From Diphasiastrum complanatum (lineage: Eukaryota; Streptophyta; Lycopodiopsida; Lycopodiales; Lycopodiaceae), in assembly GCA_029204225.1 (NCBI GenBank), contig CM055102.1, forward strand, positions 34,778,585-34,842,584: a stretch of 64,000 nt of DNA. Reading direction: 5' to 3'. The notes under the pieces are model-generated. The model searched no databases and was not told the origin of the DNA. It saw nothing but the letters and a program-made list of their open reading frames with translations. Shown one piece after another: positions 54,900 to 64,000 of this stretch. Made by a program: the position numbers and the translations under genes. How positions within the stretch are numbered: the stretch's first letter is position 1; every line of letters begins with the position of its first letter.

Positions 54900-55690
54900 G
54901 TACCTTTCGCATGCTACATGCTATTTGTTGGCGCATGCAGCCTTTGCACTGGGACATATGCGAGATGAGGATGCAATTCCTTGTTTGAGGGCAGTGTGCT
55001 GGAGGATAATGCGAGGTAATCATCCCATTGTCAGGCAAGAAGCTGCTGAGGCGTTGGGAGCAATCGGTAAGACAGAGTGCTTGGATTTGTTAAAGAAGGC
55101 TCTTGTTTTAGATCCGGCTATGGAGGTCAGAGAGACTTGTGAATTGGTGCTCCAGAGAATAGAATATGGGATTAGGATTATGGAATCTTCCGGAGCAGCT
55201 GAGGAGGTCAATGCTTCCCCGTTCCTGTCTGTGGACCATACAGCCCCAGCCCCCTCCTTGACAGACACGGTGTCTCTTCGGCAGATTCTGCTAGATGGCC
55301 AAGGCAGATTCTGCTAGATGGCCAAGCGCCGATGTACAGACGCTAGTCTGCTCTATTTGCTGTGAAAAATGGAGGCGGATCAGAGGCAGTAGAAGCCATA
55401 GTAAATGCGCTTGGTTGTGAAAGGCATTTCTTAAACATTAAACATGAAGTCGCTTATGTGCTGGGACAGTTGCAAGAAAAATGCACCATCGAGGCACTAA
55501 TTCAAACCCTAGAGAATGGCTTGGAACACACGATGGATAGGCATGAGACTGCTGAAGCCTTAGGATCTATAGCCGATGACAGAAGTCTTACCTTTTTGAA
55601 GAAATACCTAGCGGACTCTGAACCTATAGTCCATCAATTGCCCTCACGATGCTGGAGTTTGAGCAGTTGAGTACTTTCACAAGAGGACAC
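54900..55690 (+). pseudogene. deoxyhypusine hydroxylase (DOHH) pseudogene, 5'-truncated
   Basis: DOHH is a HEAT-repeat di-iron enzyme that completes hypusine synthesis on eIF5A. The fragment covers most of it: LLAHAAFALGHM, HPIVRQEAAEALGAIG, VRETCELVLQRIEY, SPFLSVDH, then after a frameshift IKHEVAYVLGQLQ, RHETAEALGSIADD and, in another frame, ALTMLEFEQ. Two of the four metal-binding His-Glu pairs are lost (HE to HA, HE to QE). A 23-bp tandem duplication at 55280-55325 causes the central frameshift. The N-terminus is missing and no introns are seen. Confidence 0.88.
55280..55325 (+). repeat. 23-bp tandem duplication in the DOHH pseudogene
   Basis: Two units of GGCAGATTCTGCTAGATGG plus CCAA. 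It disrupts the frame after LRQILLDGQ. Confidence 0.9.
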
Positions 55691-57680
55691 GATACTAACG
55701 TAATGAAATTATCTTGCTGAAGCATTCAAAGTTTGAGCAGCTTGATGATCAAGACAGTTGCTGGAAATTAATTGAATAAAAAAAAATTGGTTTAAAATTC
55801 GAGCTTTGGGATTAGTGATTCATCGTGCAAGCCTGTAATGGTTTTACAAAAAGAAATCTGCTTCTATCATTGTAAATAGCAACGAAACTCTATTGGTTAT
55901 CTATGTGCACCGTAATGGTAAACAAAACTCTATTGGTAATCTATGTGCACCGTAATGGTAAAGGTAATGATTAAAACCTATTCAGATAGGATGCATGCTT
56001 TGTAGATGAACAGAACATAAAGCTTGTATGCAAAAGAATTTAAGATAGTGCAAAAAGTGGTAGAAAGGATGCAGTAGGTAATACTCTGATGATAAGACAG
56101 TTGAAAAACGGATCATGCTGCATACCATACAGATATGGTTGTTCTGTTGAAGAAGCAATTCCTGTGTAATCGTCAATAAGGGACTGCAAATCACTGTAGG
56201 TTATGTGTGATCATTAACAGGTGAGGTAAGGCTTTGGTTGATTCGCTATAGGTACTTCTTCCTGCACCCTGCTGATGGATTTGCGAGGGCAGTCATTGAA
56301 GCTTGCAAGCTCCACCAAACCCTAATTTTTTGTGAAGTTCGGATTTATGAGGCCCGTGGGTTTAGTGGTGTTGTAACCTCTTTGTATATTCAAGACTGTT
56401 GTTTCTTCACTCTATGAGCCAATACATGGGAGAGTCTTTCTATTGGCCCGCTCACTAGAACAAATTTTGCTTTGGTTTCATTAGACTAAACTACAATGCT
56501 ACCAAATTAGAGTGTACCTGAATAGGAGTTTGAATTTATCGTGGGGGGATGCCCTGCCCCGAGGGCCTTACGTGCTGGGAGGGCGTGAGCCCGAGGGCAG
56601 GCCCGACCTGCGCGGAAGGCCCGAGGGGTTTCGGCCTTCCCCTGCGTAATGACATGTATGTACAAGTCATCAATGCAACATCACATGCACTTGCATTTTC
56701 ATGCACATCTAACTTGAAAATGCCTCCATATCTAGATCCACTTGCTAGGATCTCATCTCCTTTCTTTATGAAACAATTATTGTAAATTTTGGACAGAATT
56801 GATGATGCCTTTACTGCAAGATGAGAATTCCCAATCGATGCAAGCAAATTCCAACTCTGGAGGTGCATCAAAAACACAAAGAAAAATCGAAGCCCTGGCA
56901 TTACGATATTGTAAAATTGATATAACAATACGTTAAATCTGTAATTTGATTGGTATCGTAACTAATTCTTCGTTGGGGGCTATGGGTATTCACAGTATTC
57001 AAATTGCGAATACTTTAAATTTGATTTGGTCGCTTGGCAATTCCGTTAATTTAATAATGCATCGTAAGTTGGTTCTACCAACTGATAAGTTTTAGAAAAT
57101 ACCGTAAGCTTGATACCCGTTCATCATTATTTAATTTTATTTTAGTTTTCAACATACTCAAGTTTAAACACAATTGTTGGATTGATGATAGCTTTATAAA
57201 TTGTAAATGATCTCATTCATTTTTTTTCGACTTTTTCCTATCAAATATGATTGATTCCAATTATGATACCGTTTTGCCCTGTCCATGATAGGTGTGGTAG
57301 TCGTCCTTCTAAGGCCTACAACATAGGTGATTACTTGCAATTAAATGCAGTGTTTTTCTACAAATTATGCTAATGTGGGAGTAAGTTTCTAGACCATGCG
57401 ACTTTGCACGTAAATTTATAGATTTTTATAAAATGTGATTAATTTTGTAAGTTTGCAAATTTCTATAAGAAATGGAATAATTTTGTATACTATAAATTAT
57501 TGTTGAATCAGTACATAGAATCAAATTAAAATACAACATCTTTTGCTATTCTATATCGTTATTCTCCTCCTTGAAATCCTAATTTCAAGAAAACCCTAGA
57601 TTTTCAGGTTTTTCATTTTGAAGGTTGCATCGACTCATGTTATCAAGAGAGCTTTGAACAATGACGATATATATAAGCTT
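55691..57680. other. intergenic sequence, no gene seen
   Basis: A/T-rich. It contains a 40-bp tandem duplication (55881-55920 and 55921-55960) and a GC-rich island at about 56539-56650 with GAGGGC/GCCCTC inverted segments. A short A-run follows AATAAA-like sequence at 55777, shortly after the DOHH remnant. Confidence 0.5.
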
Positions 57681-57768
57681 TTAATCAGAATTTTCACAGT
57701 AGCATAATGTACCCCCAAGTGAAGGTTCGACACCCATTGTCTATCCTCACCCATCCGAAGAAATTAGG

Positions 57769-58600
57769 TTGCATCACCAGTATCGACAGCAAATTCAAAA
57801 TGCAAACCAACACTCTTCCACCTCCCATAAAGTACCTCACACGCCTTTTGAGAACAAAACCCTTGAAGGCACTGAAGTCTGGAGGGATTTATTACAAGCT
57901 AATGTGACTCTCCCTTTCCACATTCTCTGGAAACATGCAGGTAAGTGGAAACAACAAATCCAATCCACCGAAACCACCACCCCTGACGACCTGCCCGAAA
58001 TGCCATTACACCTCACAAATTCGCTCAGTGAAAGGGGCAATATCAAGATTCCAACTACTCATCGCCAGTCTCGCGAAGTCTTAGCTATACTAGATGGTGT
58101 CTCATGTGTCAACATCATTTCCACATCCCTCATGTTAGAATGAAATATGAGAGACAAACTCACCAAACCCACTTGTCAGCTCAGGATGGCTGATCAAAGT
58201 GTGGTCCGACCTACCGGTTTCCTACCACAAGTTCTGATCAAACTAGGAGGCCTGAAATTTTCTATAGACCTAGTCATACTCGATATCCCTAGTAATGCCT
58301 TTTCCTACAAGTTACTACTTGGTCGCCCATGGCTCACCAATGCAAAGTCGTTCACGACTGGAGCAAAGGACGAGTCACTTTTGGTAGTAGAGACACCTCT
58401 GTTACCATTGATTCATCTGGCAAACTCAAACCCGCACGTTTTCACGACGAGGGATCATCTACTACTAATTCAGTGTTTGAATCATACCAGTCCACCCAAG
58501 AAAAAGGTCATTATGTTGAATCTACTGATATCATAAACTGGTGTCACAGTTTGGCTACCATTGATTATGTGAATGTTTCAATTCCTTCAAGTTTGTAGCA
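57769..58600 (+). pseudogene. Tat-like gypsy gag end and protease
   Basis: The frame from 57769 ends AILDGVSCVNIISTSLMLE, a changed form of the DGGS-VNIIS protease site of Tat/Athila-type elements. After one stop it continues RMADQSVVRPTGFLPQVLI, IDLVILDIPSNAF and LLLGRPWLTNA. A frame change follows near 58340. RT of this element is absent, and a different gypsy lies downstream. Confidence 0.7.
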
Positions 58601-58967
58601 ATTTTGACTTCTAGAAATCAAGAATTCATGGTTCTCAGCCCATACTGCTTCATAGGATCTGTATGAAGGCTTCATGGAACTCTTAGAGACCATTTAAGAC
58701 TATTTGGATCATCACTTTCAGGCTTGGTTGAGTGTTTGCATGTTTTTGAGATGATTGGCCTTGAAAAAGTGCGCCCTCCTACAAGTTAATAGGCTGTTCT
58801 GAACTTGCACGTGTGAATCCTAGGTGGCATGCTGACATGGCAAGTGTCTTATTCACTAGGTCTCCCTCTGTACTAAGCTTTACAGCACCCAATTTGGTGT
58901 CCTGTAGCCAAAGATATGATCATCTGAAGTTTTGTAATTTTGTGAGCAAAATTGGTAAAATTTCCAA
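58600..58967. other. junction sequence without clear feature
   Basis: No open frame and no recognisable LTR. It separates the Tat-like protease from the chromodomain gypsy RT, and the missing 5' part of the latter is not here. Confidence 0.4.
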
Positions 58968-59700
58968 TTGTTTCGCCTAGTAAATCACCATGGGGCACTC
59001 ATGTTCTTCTTAAAGCGAAGAAAGTATGGAGGTTTCCGGATGTGTGTGGATTACAAGGGGCTTAATAAAGTGACTATAAAGAATAAATATCCATTACCTA
59101 TGATGGATGACCTTGTAGATTGCTTGGGCGGAGCACGGTATTTCACCAAGATAGATTTCAGGACAGGGTACCATCAAATAATAATTAAGTCAGAAGATGT
59201 CCAAAAGACAAGATTTCGTTCTAGATTTAGTCATTATGAATTTCTAGTGTTGCCATTTGGATTAACGAATGCTCCAGCAACGTTCCAGCAAATGATGAAT
59301 GATTTATTTCGACCATATTTGGGGAAGTTTGTGGTTGTATTCTTAGATGACATTCTCGTTTACAATAAATCCTTGGTGGAACACATAAACACTTAAAAAT
59401 CGTCTTGATGAAACTCCGCCGGGAGTTACCCTATGCTAAAGAGTCCAAGTGTGAATTCTTTAAGCAAGAGTTGCTTTATCTCGGTTATAAGATCAGAGTA
59501 AATGGGATCAAGTTTGACGAGGATAAAATCAATATTGTGATTGAGTGGCCAATTCCGGGAACTGTGAGGCAAGTAAAGTCTTTTTTGGGTTTTACACTTT
59601 TCTTCAAGAGATATATTGAGGATTATGCTAAGTTAGCAGCACCGCTCAATAATCTGACAAAAGGAATTGTTAATAAAAAAGAAAAAGAAAAATCAACCTA
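58968..59700 (+). pseudogene. Gypsy-D reverse transcriptase
   Basis: Motifs: [61 protein letters not shown] and the catalytic [11 protein letters not shown] stop follows near 59396. The thumb continues from 59405 (KESKCEFFKQELLYLGYKI, VKSFLGFTLFFKRYI). Confidence 0.92.
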
Positions 59701-60330
59701 GTCCACCTGTTGTTTGGAACGAGAAATTGAATCAATGTTTTGAGAAACTTAAAACAATGATTGTTTCAGCTCCCGTGTTACAAATTACAAATCCAGATTT
59801 ACCTTACGTCGTGAGAACGGACGCAAGTGATGTTGTAGTTGGAGCGGTTCTATTACAAATGGATAGGCCACTAGCGTTTGAGCACAAAAAATTCACTGGT
59901 CCTCAATTGCGTTAGACTACGCAGGAAAAGGAATTGTTTGCTGTAATCCATGCACTTAAAACCTGGAGACACTACTTGTATGGTAGTAAGTTTGTAGTGT
60001 ATACGGATCATCAGTCTTTTAAGTATTTTTATAATCAACATGATCTTCGGGGGAGAAAAGCTCGATGGGCTTAATTGATGCAAGAATTCGATCATGAAAT
60101 CCGTTACATAAGAGACAGCTCTAATCAAGTTGTAGATGCTCTTAGTTGGATCGGTGAACTGAACGAGTTGTCATTCACCCAGATTTCTACGGATGTATAT
60201 CTTTCGCTGAGAGGAAAATATGAATCAGATTCCCATTCTGGTCACATTTGGAACATTGATCAGACCAGAAGAAATGTGGACAATGTTGAGTCAGAAACAC
60301 AGGGGACTCAACTGACTTAGAAAGATAAGA
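59667..60330 (+). pseudogene. Gypsy-D RNase H
   Basis: VRTDASDVVVGAVL, then after a stop [31 protein letters not shown], and MMQEFDHEIRYI with VVDALSWI. These are the expected acidic catalytic positions of gypsy RNase H, interrupted by two stops. Confidence 0.85.
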
Positions 60331-60335
60331 AGATT

Positions 60336-61184
60336 ATGAAACAGTTCACCATTCGAGATGGATTACTATTTCGGAATAGGAAAGTTTGTGTACCTGGGGA
60401 TGATGCACTCAAACGGAAGTACCCTGTGCAAGACATCTCGGTATACACAGGACTTTGGACTTGGTTAAGAGGGAATTTTATTGGCCAAAGCTCAAGCCAT
60501 ATGTCGAGTCATATGTTGTTAAATGCAAAGTCGTGTCAACTAGCAAAGGTTGAACGCCATAAGGCTGGTGGTTTGTTGCATTCGTTAGATATCCCAGATA
60601 AGAAATGGGAAAGCATATCTATGGATTTTGTAGTTGAACTTCCAAAGACCCAACGACAAAATGATTATATTTGGGTTGTAGTGGATCGGTTAACTAAGTT
60701 AGCTGCATTCATACCAGTCAAGTCAACTATAAAGGATTCTGATTTAGCCCAGATCTTTGTTGAAAGATTATTTCGGTTGTATGGTCTGCCAAGTGACATT
60801 GTTAGTGATAGAGATCCTAAGTTCACAAGTCACTTTTGGTCAGCAGTATTTCATAAACTGGAAACTTCTTTGAGTTTAAGTTCTTCTAATCATCCTAAAT
60901 CAGATGGCCAGACAGAAAGGACTAATCAAATTATGGAAGATATTTTGAGGACGTATGTTTCTCACAAGCAATCTCATTGGGAAGATTATCTCCCAGTGGT
61001 TGAGTTTGTATATAATAGTAGAAAACAATTTGCTACAGGTTACAATCCTTTTATGCTTATGTATGATTTTCAACCTAGATCTCCAGTAAATGTTGAGACG
61101 AATTCTATTAAGATCCAGAAGGTTGCTGATTTTTTGCATGATAAGCAAGAAATGTTGGCGAAGGATAGTATCCGAAGTGTTTAG
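60336..61184 (+). pseudogene. Gypsy-D integrase
   Basis: 282 open codons: LLNAKSCQLAKVERHKAGG (damaged zinc finger, one Cys lost), catalytic D, D, E in ISMDFVVELP, VSDRDPKFTS and SDGQTERTNQI, then YNPFMLMYDFQPRSP. The finger is incomplete, so it is not functional. Confidence 0.9.
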
Positions 61185-61304
61185 GATAGAGCTAAACATT
61201 ATACCAATCTTAAGAGATCTCCAAGAGATTTTAAAGTTGATGACTGGGTATATCTTAGGATTCCAAAAGATTCTAAGACATTACGTACAGGGAAGCATTA
61301 TAAG

Positions 61305-61670
61305 TTGTCTACCTACTATTGTGGACCTTTCAAGATTGTATGTAGAATTGGTTCTTTGGCGTATGAACTCGATCTTCAAGAAAAACCGACTACACACCTA
61401 GTATTTCATATAAGTCATTTGAAACTAAATTTACATGATGGTGATATAGTTGGATCGGATGAGGATTTATCTCTTTTGGAAGATTTGTCGCTTAGTGTAC
61501 CTTTGGGACCTAAGAAAGTGCTCAGAACCAGAGATAAACAATTGAGAAATCGTTCTATCTCTGAGTGCTTAATTTGGTGGAAGGGTCGTACTGAGGATGA
61601 TGATTCGTGGGAGAGGGTTGATAGCATAATTTTAGTTTCCAAGGATAGAAACAGTTTAAGGAGGGAAGAA
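61305..61670 (+). pseudogene. Gypsy-D GPY/F module and chromodomain, purine tract
   Basis: YYCGPFKIVCRIGSLAYELDL, then HLVFHISHLKLN, and the chromodomain piece ECLIWWKGRTEDDDSWERVD. AAGGAGGGAAGAA at 61658-61670 precedes the LTR. Confidence 0.82.
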
Positions 61671-62195
61671 TGTTATGTCCATGACCAATTTATAGGATAC
61701 AGTATACTCCTAGTCTTGGATACACGGTACTCCAGTGAAACAAGCTGTTAGTTATGCCATGTCATACTGGATGTGACCCGAAAGTAACTAATATCCTTGT
61801 CAGGCCCAGACCACACTAAATGAAGTTTAGACAAGATATGAGACAATGTATGCATGTGTAGAGTTATCAATAGCAATTCTATGAATAGTTGGTCCATGCA
61901 TAGGACTCTATCCAAGTGAATTTATGTATAGGGAACTTAGGGCTATGCATGGCTAAGTGCCCAGGATGGTTTTGGTTCTATATATTGGGTCCAATTTTGC
62001 CCTACTCCTCATCATGGTTCTGATTCGTTGCCAAGCTCTCACTCTACATTCATGCTTCTTGTTCCTTGGCTTGGGGGTGAGGCTTCTATAGATTGATTGG
62101 ATGCTTCTACTTGGTTGGGTGATTTCTCCATAGTGTGTAATCCTTTGCGTTTGGGATTTGTAAGCATGATCTAAGGAGCTTTTCTTATAATTTGA
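61671..62195 (+). repeat. 3' LTR of Gypsy-D (right border approximate)
   Basis: Starts TGTTATGTCC right after the purine tract and has a TATA-like TCTATATATTGG at about 61979. The right end is uncertain. Tat-like coding sequence resumes by 62206. Confidence 0.6.
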
Positions 62196-62205
62196 ATTTA
62201 AGATC

Positions 62206-63010
62206 GTGGTTCGAAAGGGCGTTCAACAATTTTTAGTAGATCGTCTATCTCGAATCCCTAACTTACCCACTCCAGATCAAGGCATCAACGATGATTTACC
62301 CGATGCCATTTTATTTCAAGTTGACTCTACACCCATTTGGGCCAAAAATATTACAAAATATCTAACTTCGAGACAGGTGGATCCATCAAAATTCCTCAAA
62401 ATCAAACCTTATACGTTAATTGTAGGACCACTTTACAAGCAAGGTTAGATGGAATTATTCGATGTTGTCTTACTGAAAGCGAAATACCCTCTGTTATCTC
62501 CCTAACTCATTAAGGTGTTGGAGCAGGTCATTTCTCTTCTGAAATGACTGCCAAAAAAATTCTCTTGGCATGATTTTGGTGGCCAACCCTTTTTAAGGAT
62601 ATGCACACCTACACAAAGGCCTGTGATGTTTGTCAACGAACAAAACGATTTCAAAAGACCCACTACATGCCTTTACACTCTGTCACAACTAATCAAGCTT
62701 TCCAAAAATGGAAAATTGATTATTTTGGACCAATTAGTCCCGCTGCTAGACACACTCAATCAAGATATATCGTAGTAGCCACGGACTATTGTACCAAATG
62801 GGTTCAAGCTAGAGCTGTTCGCAATGCTGACCTGATCCACAAACAGGACATACCTTGGCAGTTGAAGCACCCACAAAAAGGCACGGGATCACGCCTACTA
62901 AACCTAGCAAGGATTTGCTTACATCTCGAGAGTTTGCAAAGAAATATCAAACTACAAAGGAACGAGATGGCTACGTACTGCCAAACATGGACCATTGCAA
63001 AACCATAAAA
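62206..63010 (+). pseudogene. Tat-like gypsy RNase H end and integrase start
   Basis: VDRLSRIPN (end of RNase H; usual DALSRI altered), then a spacer and, from 62601, TKACDVCQRTKRF (zinc finger end), WKIDYFGPISP and VVATDYCTKWVQARAV. The style (IDYFGP, ATDYCTKW) is Tat/Athila-type and differs from Gypsy-D. The core breaks off after ARAVRNAD, before the third catalytic residue is seen. Confidence 0.75.
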
Positions 63011-63023
63011 AGCAGCCAAGCTC

Positions 63024-63690
63024 TTGGATCCACAACCACTCTGGTGTCATCAGCTCTTCCTACAGAGCAAAACCTCCATGGCACGGTATCTCGAAGCACC
63101 CGCCTACATACGCACCAATCCATACTATTATAGCGCGTCAATAACCATTTTCTATCACCAAGGTAAAGAACAAGATCTTTTGGCCCAAGCTCAGCTCATA
63201 GGAGTGGATACCGCCAATTCAGCGGATGACATGGTCACCAATTGCCGTGTATTTTACCAAAAGCACCATGGCAACCCTGATCGCGACGTATGGTACTTTG
63301 CGGATAATTGCGACCTAATGGCATTTTTGGTATAGCTCAAAGGTTATTGGGATCAAGGGATACCACCAATAGCCATTGATATCAATAAACCTCTACAAAC
63401 GCAAGACGACCACATCAACGTAGCGTGACTGTATTATCGGCCAGCTCTCACTTCGGCACTACACGTTGATATGTTAGAGCTGTGGAAAACCCATAATTTT
63501 CTCCAAGGTATGGTCCAGTACTACAAACCCACGCCTTTCCTTAACAAACTACGCTGGCAAATGATAGAGGGCATCTGCAACAAGATTCACCAATTTCGAC
63601 AACAACAATCTCGCCTCTAGGAAGCTCAAAAGATCTAGGAAGAAAAAGCTTCGATTGGTGTGGGAACCACCTATCCAATAAGGAGGGGGA
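63024..63690 (+). pseudogene. unknown extra ORF of the Tat-like element
   Basis: Open frame 63024-63335 (YLEAPAYIRTNPYYYSASI, NCRVFYQKHHGN, DVWYFADNCDLMAFL), continuing with stops to about 63650 (GIPPIAIDIN, MVQYYKPTPFLNKLRWQMIEG). It ends shortly before a purine tract AAGGAGGGGGAT (63678-63690). It lies where some Tat elements carry an ORF downstream of pol. The function is not recognised. Confidence 0.45.
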
Positions 63691-64000
63691 TAATGCTAGC
63701 AATTGTACAAACACAATAAAAAATTATTTAAAAAAAAAAAGAAACAATAAAAGAAATAAAACTCCGTGGCATGTGTTTTGTAAGCCCACGTATGAGTGTT
63801 TGCCAATAAACTTCTACTATGCATGTGTTTTGTAAGTCAATGGGTAGAAGCTTAAAATAATAAAATAACTTAAACTTAGGATTAGAATTTAGACTTAAGA
63901 AACTTAAGCTTAGAAAGATTCTAAGCTATCTTAAGCCCCAAATTAAAAACTTTTAAAGTTCTAAGTTCTAAGTTCTAAGTTAGAAGTTTTTTTTTAGAAG
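63678..64000 (+). repeat. purine tract and probable 3' LTR start of the Tat-like element
   Basis: The sequence after the purine-rich AAGGAGGGGGATAA is A/T-rich and includes a repeated GCATGTGTTTTGTAAG (63768 and 63819) and TTCTAAG repeats near the end. The LTR probably starts at about 63693 and runs off the window. Confidence 0.4.

Larger units (their letters stand above)
58968..61670 (+). mobile_element. decayed chromodomain gypsy element (Gypsy-D)
   Basis: The order is RT (58968-59700), RNase H (59667-60160), integrase (60336-61184), and GPY/F plus chromodomain (61305-61660), followed by a purine tract (61657-61670) and LTR. The reading frame is broken at least five times, and gag, protease and the 5' LTR are missing. 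It resembles Gypsy-Y in domain order but is far older. Confidence 0.88.

Noticed and set aside
56536-56928. Minus-strand 130-codon frame ending in PLGPSAQVGPALGL
   Set aside because: The Pro/Gly part comes from the GC-rich island and the rest has no known domain. No support for a gene.
1-64000. CRISPR arrays, bacterial operons, tRNA or rRNA genes
   Set aside because: Nothing of the kind was seen. The window is plant nuclear DNA, and the regular repeats present are microsatellites and transposon palindromes.

Overview
The window is a piece of a repeat-rich plant nuclear genome. Its LTR elements use the plant-type initiator-Met primer site (TGGTATCA...), it carries Ty1/copia, chromodomain Ty3/gypsy and Tat-like elements, and its one host gene matches the plant polyadenylation factor FY. 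Introns of 15-25 kb packed with nested elements suggest a large-genome plant such as a fern or gymnosperm. That placement is inference.

The main host feature is easy to miss because it is spread over more than 42 kb of the minus strand. Five exons of FY (the WDR33 homologue of the cleavage/polyadenylation specificity complex) lie at 52733-52859, 27932-28002, 12997-13065, 12656-12760 and 10094-10189. All have GT-AG borders, all join in frame (156 codons, no stop), and together they cover the start codon, a poly-Gln stretch, the conserved pre-WD40 region and the first WD40 blade. The rest of the gene must lie left of base 1. Almost everything between 1 and 52732 is therefore intron.

Layout. 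1-4860: a cluster of TIR elements with CATAG ends, spaced by TA microsatellites, each lineage built from its own CG-centred palindromic word. 5648-9456: a BED/hAT-like transposase pseudogene split by a truncated copia. 10094-13065: FY exons 5, 4 and 3. 13700-17230: decayed copia remains. 17771-27463: a copia element with a gypsy-like element inserted in its leader (TSD GCACC), whose pol has been replaced by unrelated sequence. 27932-28002: FY exon 2. 28260-41204: a chain of LINEs separated by (CT)n tracts, one carrying a young internally deleted chromodomain gypsy (TSD ATTAC). 41204-45420: minus-strand LINEs. 45424-49968: a copia carrying a 1.2-kb solo LTR (TSD CCTGC). 49990-51960: LINE fragments. 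52733-52859: FY exon 1. 54900-55690: a broken deoxyhypusine hydroxylase copy. 57700-64000: a Tat-like gypsy carrying a decayed chromodomain gypsy.

Most elements are dead. The gypsy at 29957-34094 is the most recent arrival by LTR similarity. FY is the only gene here that looks intact.
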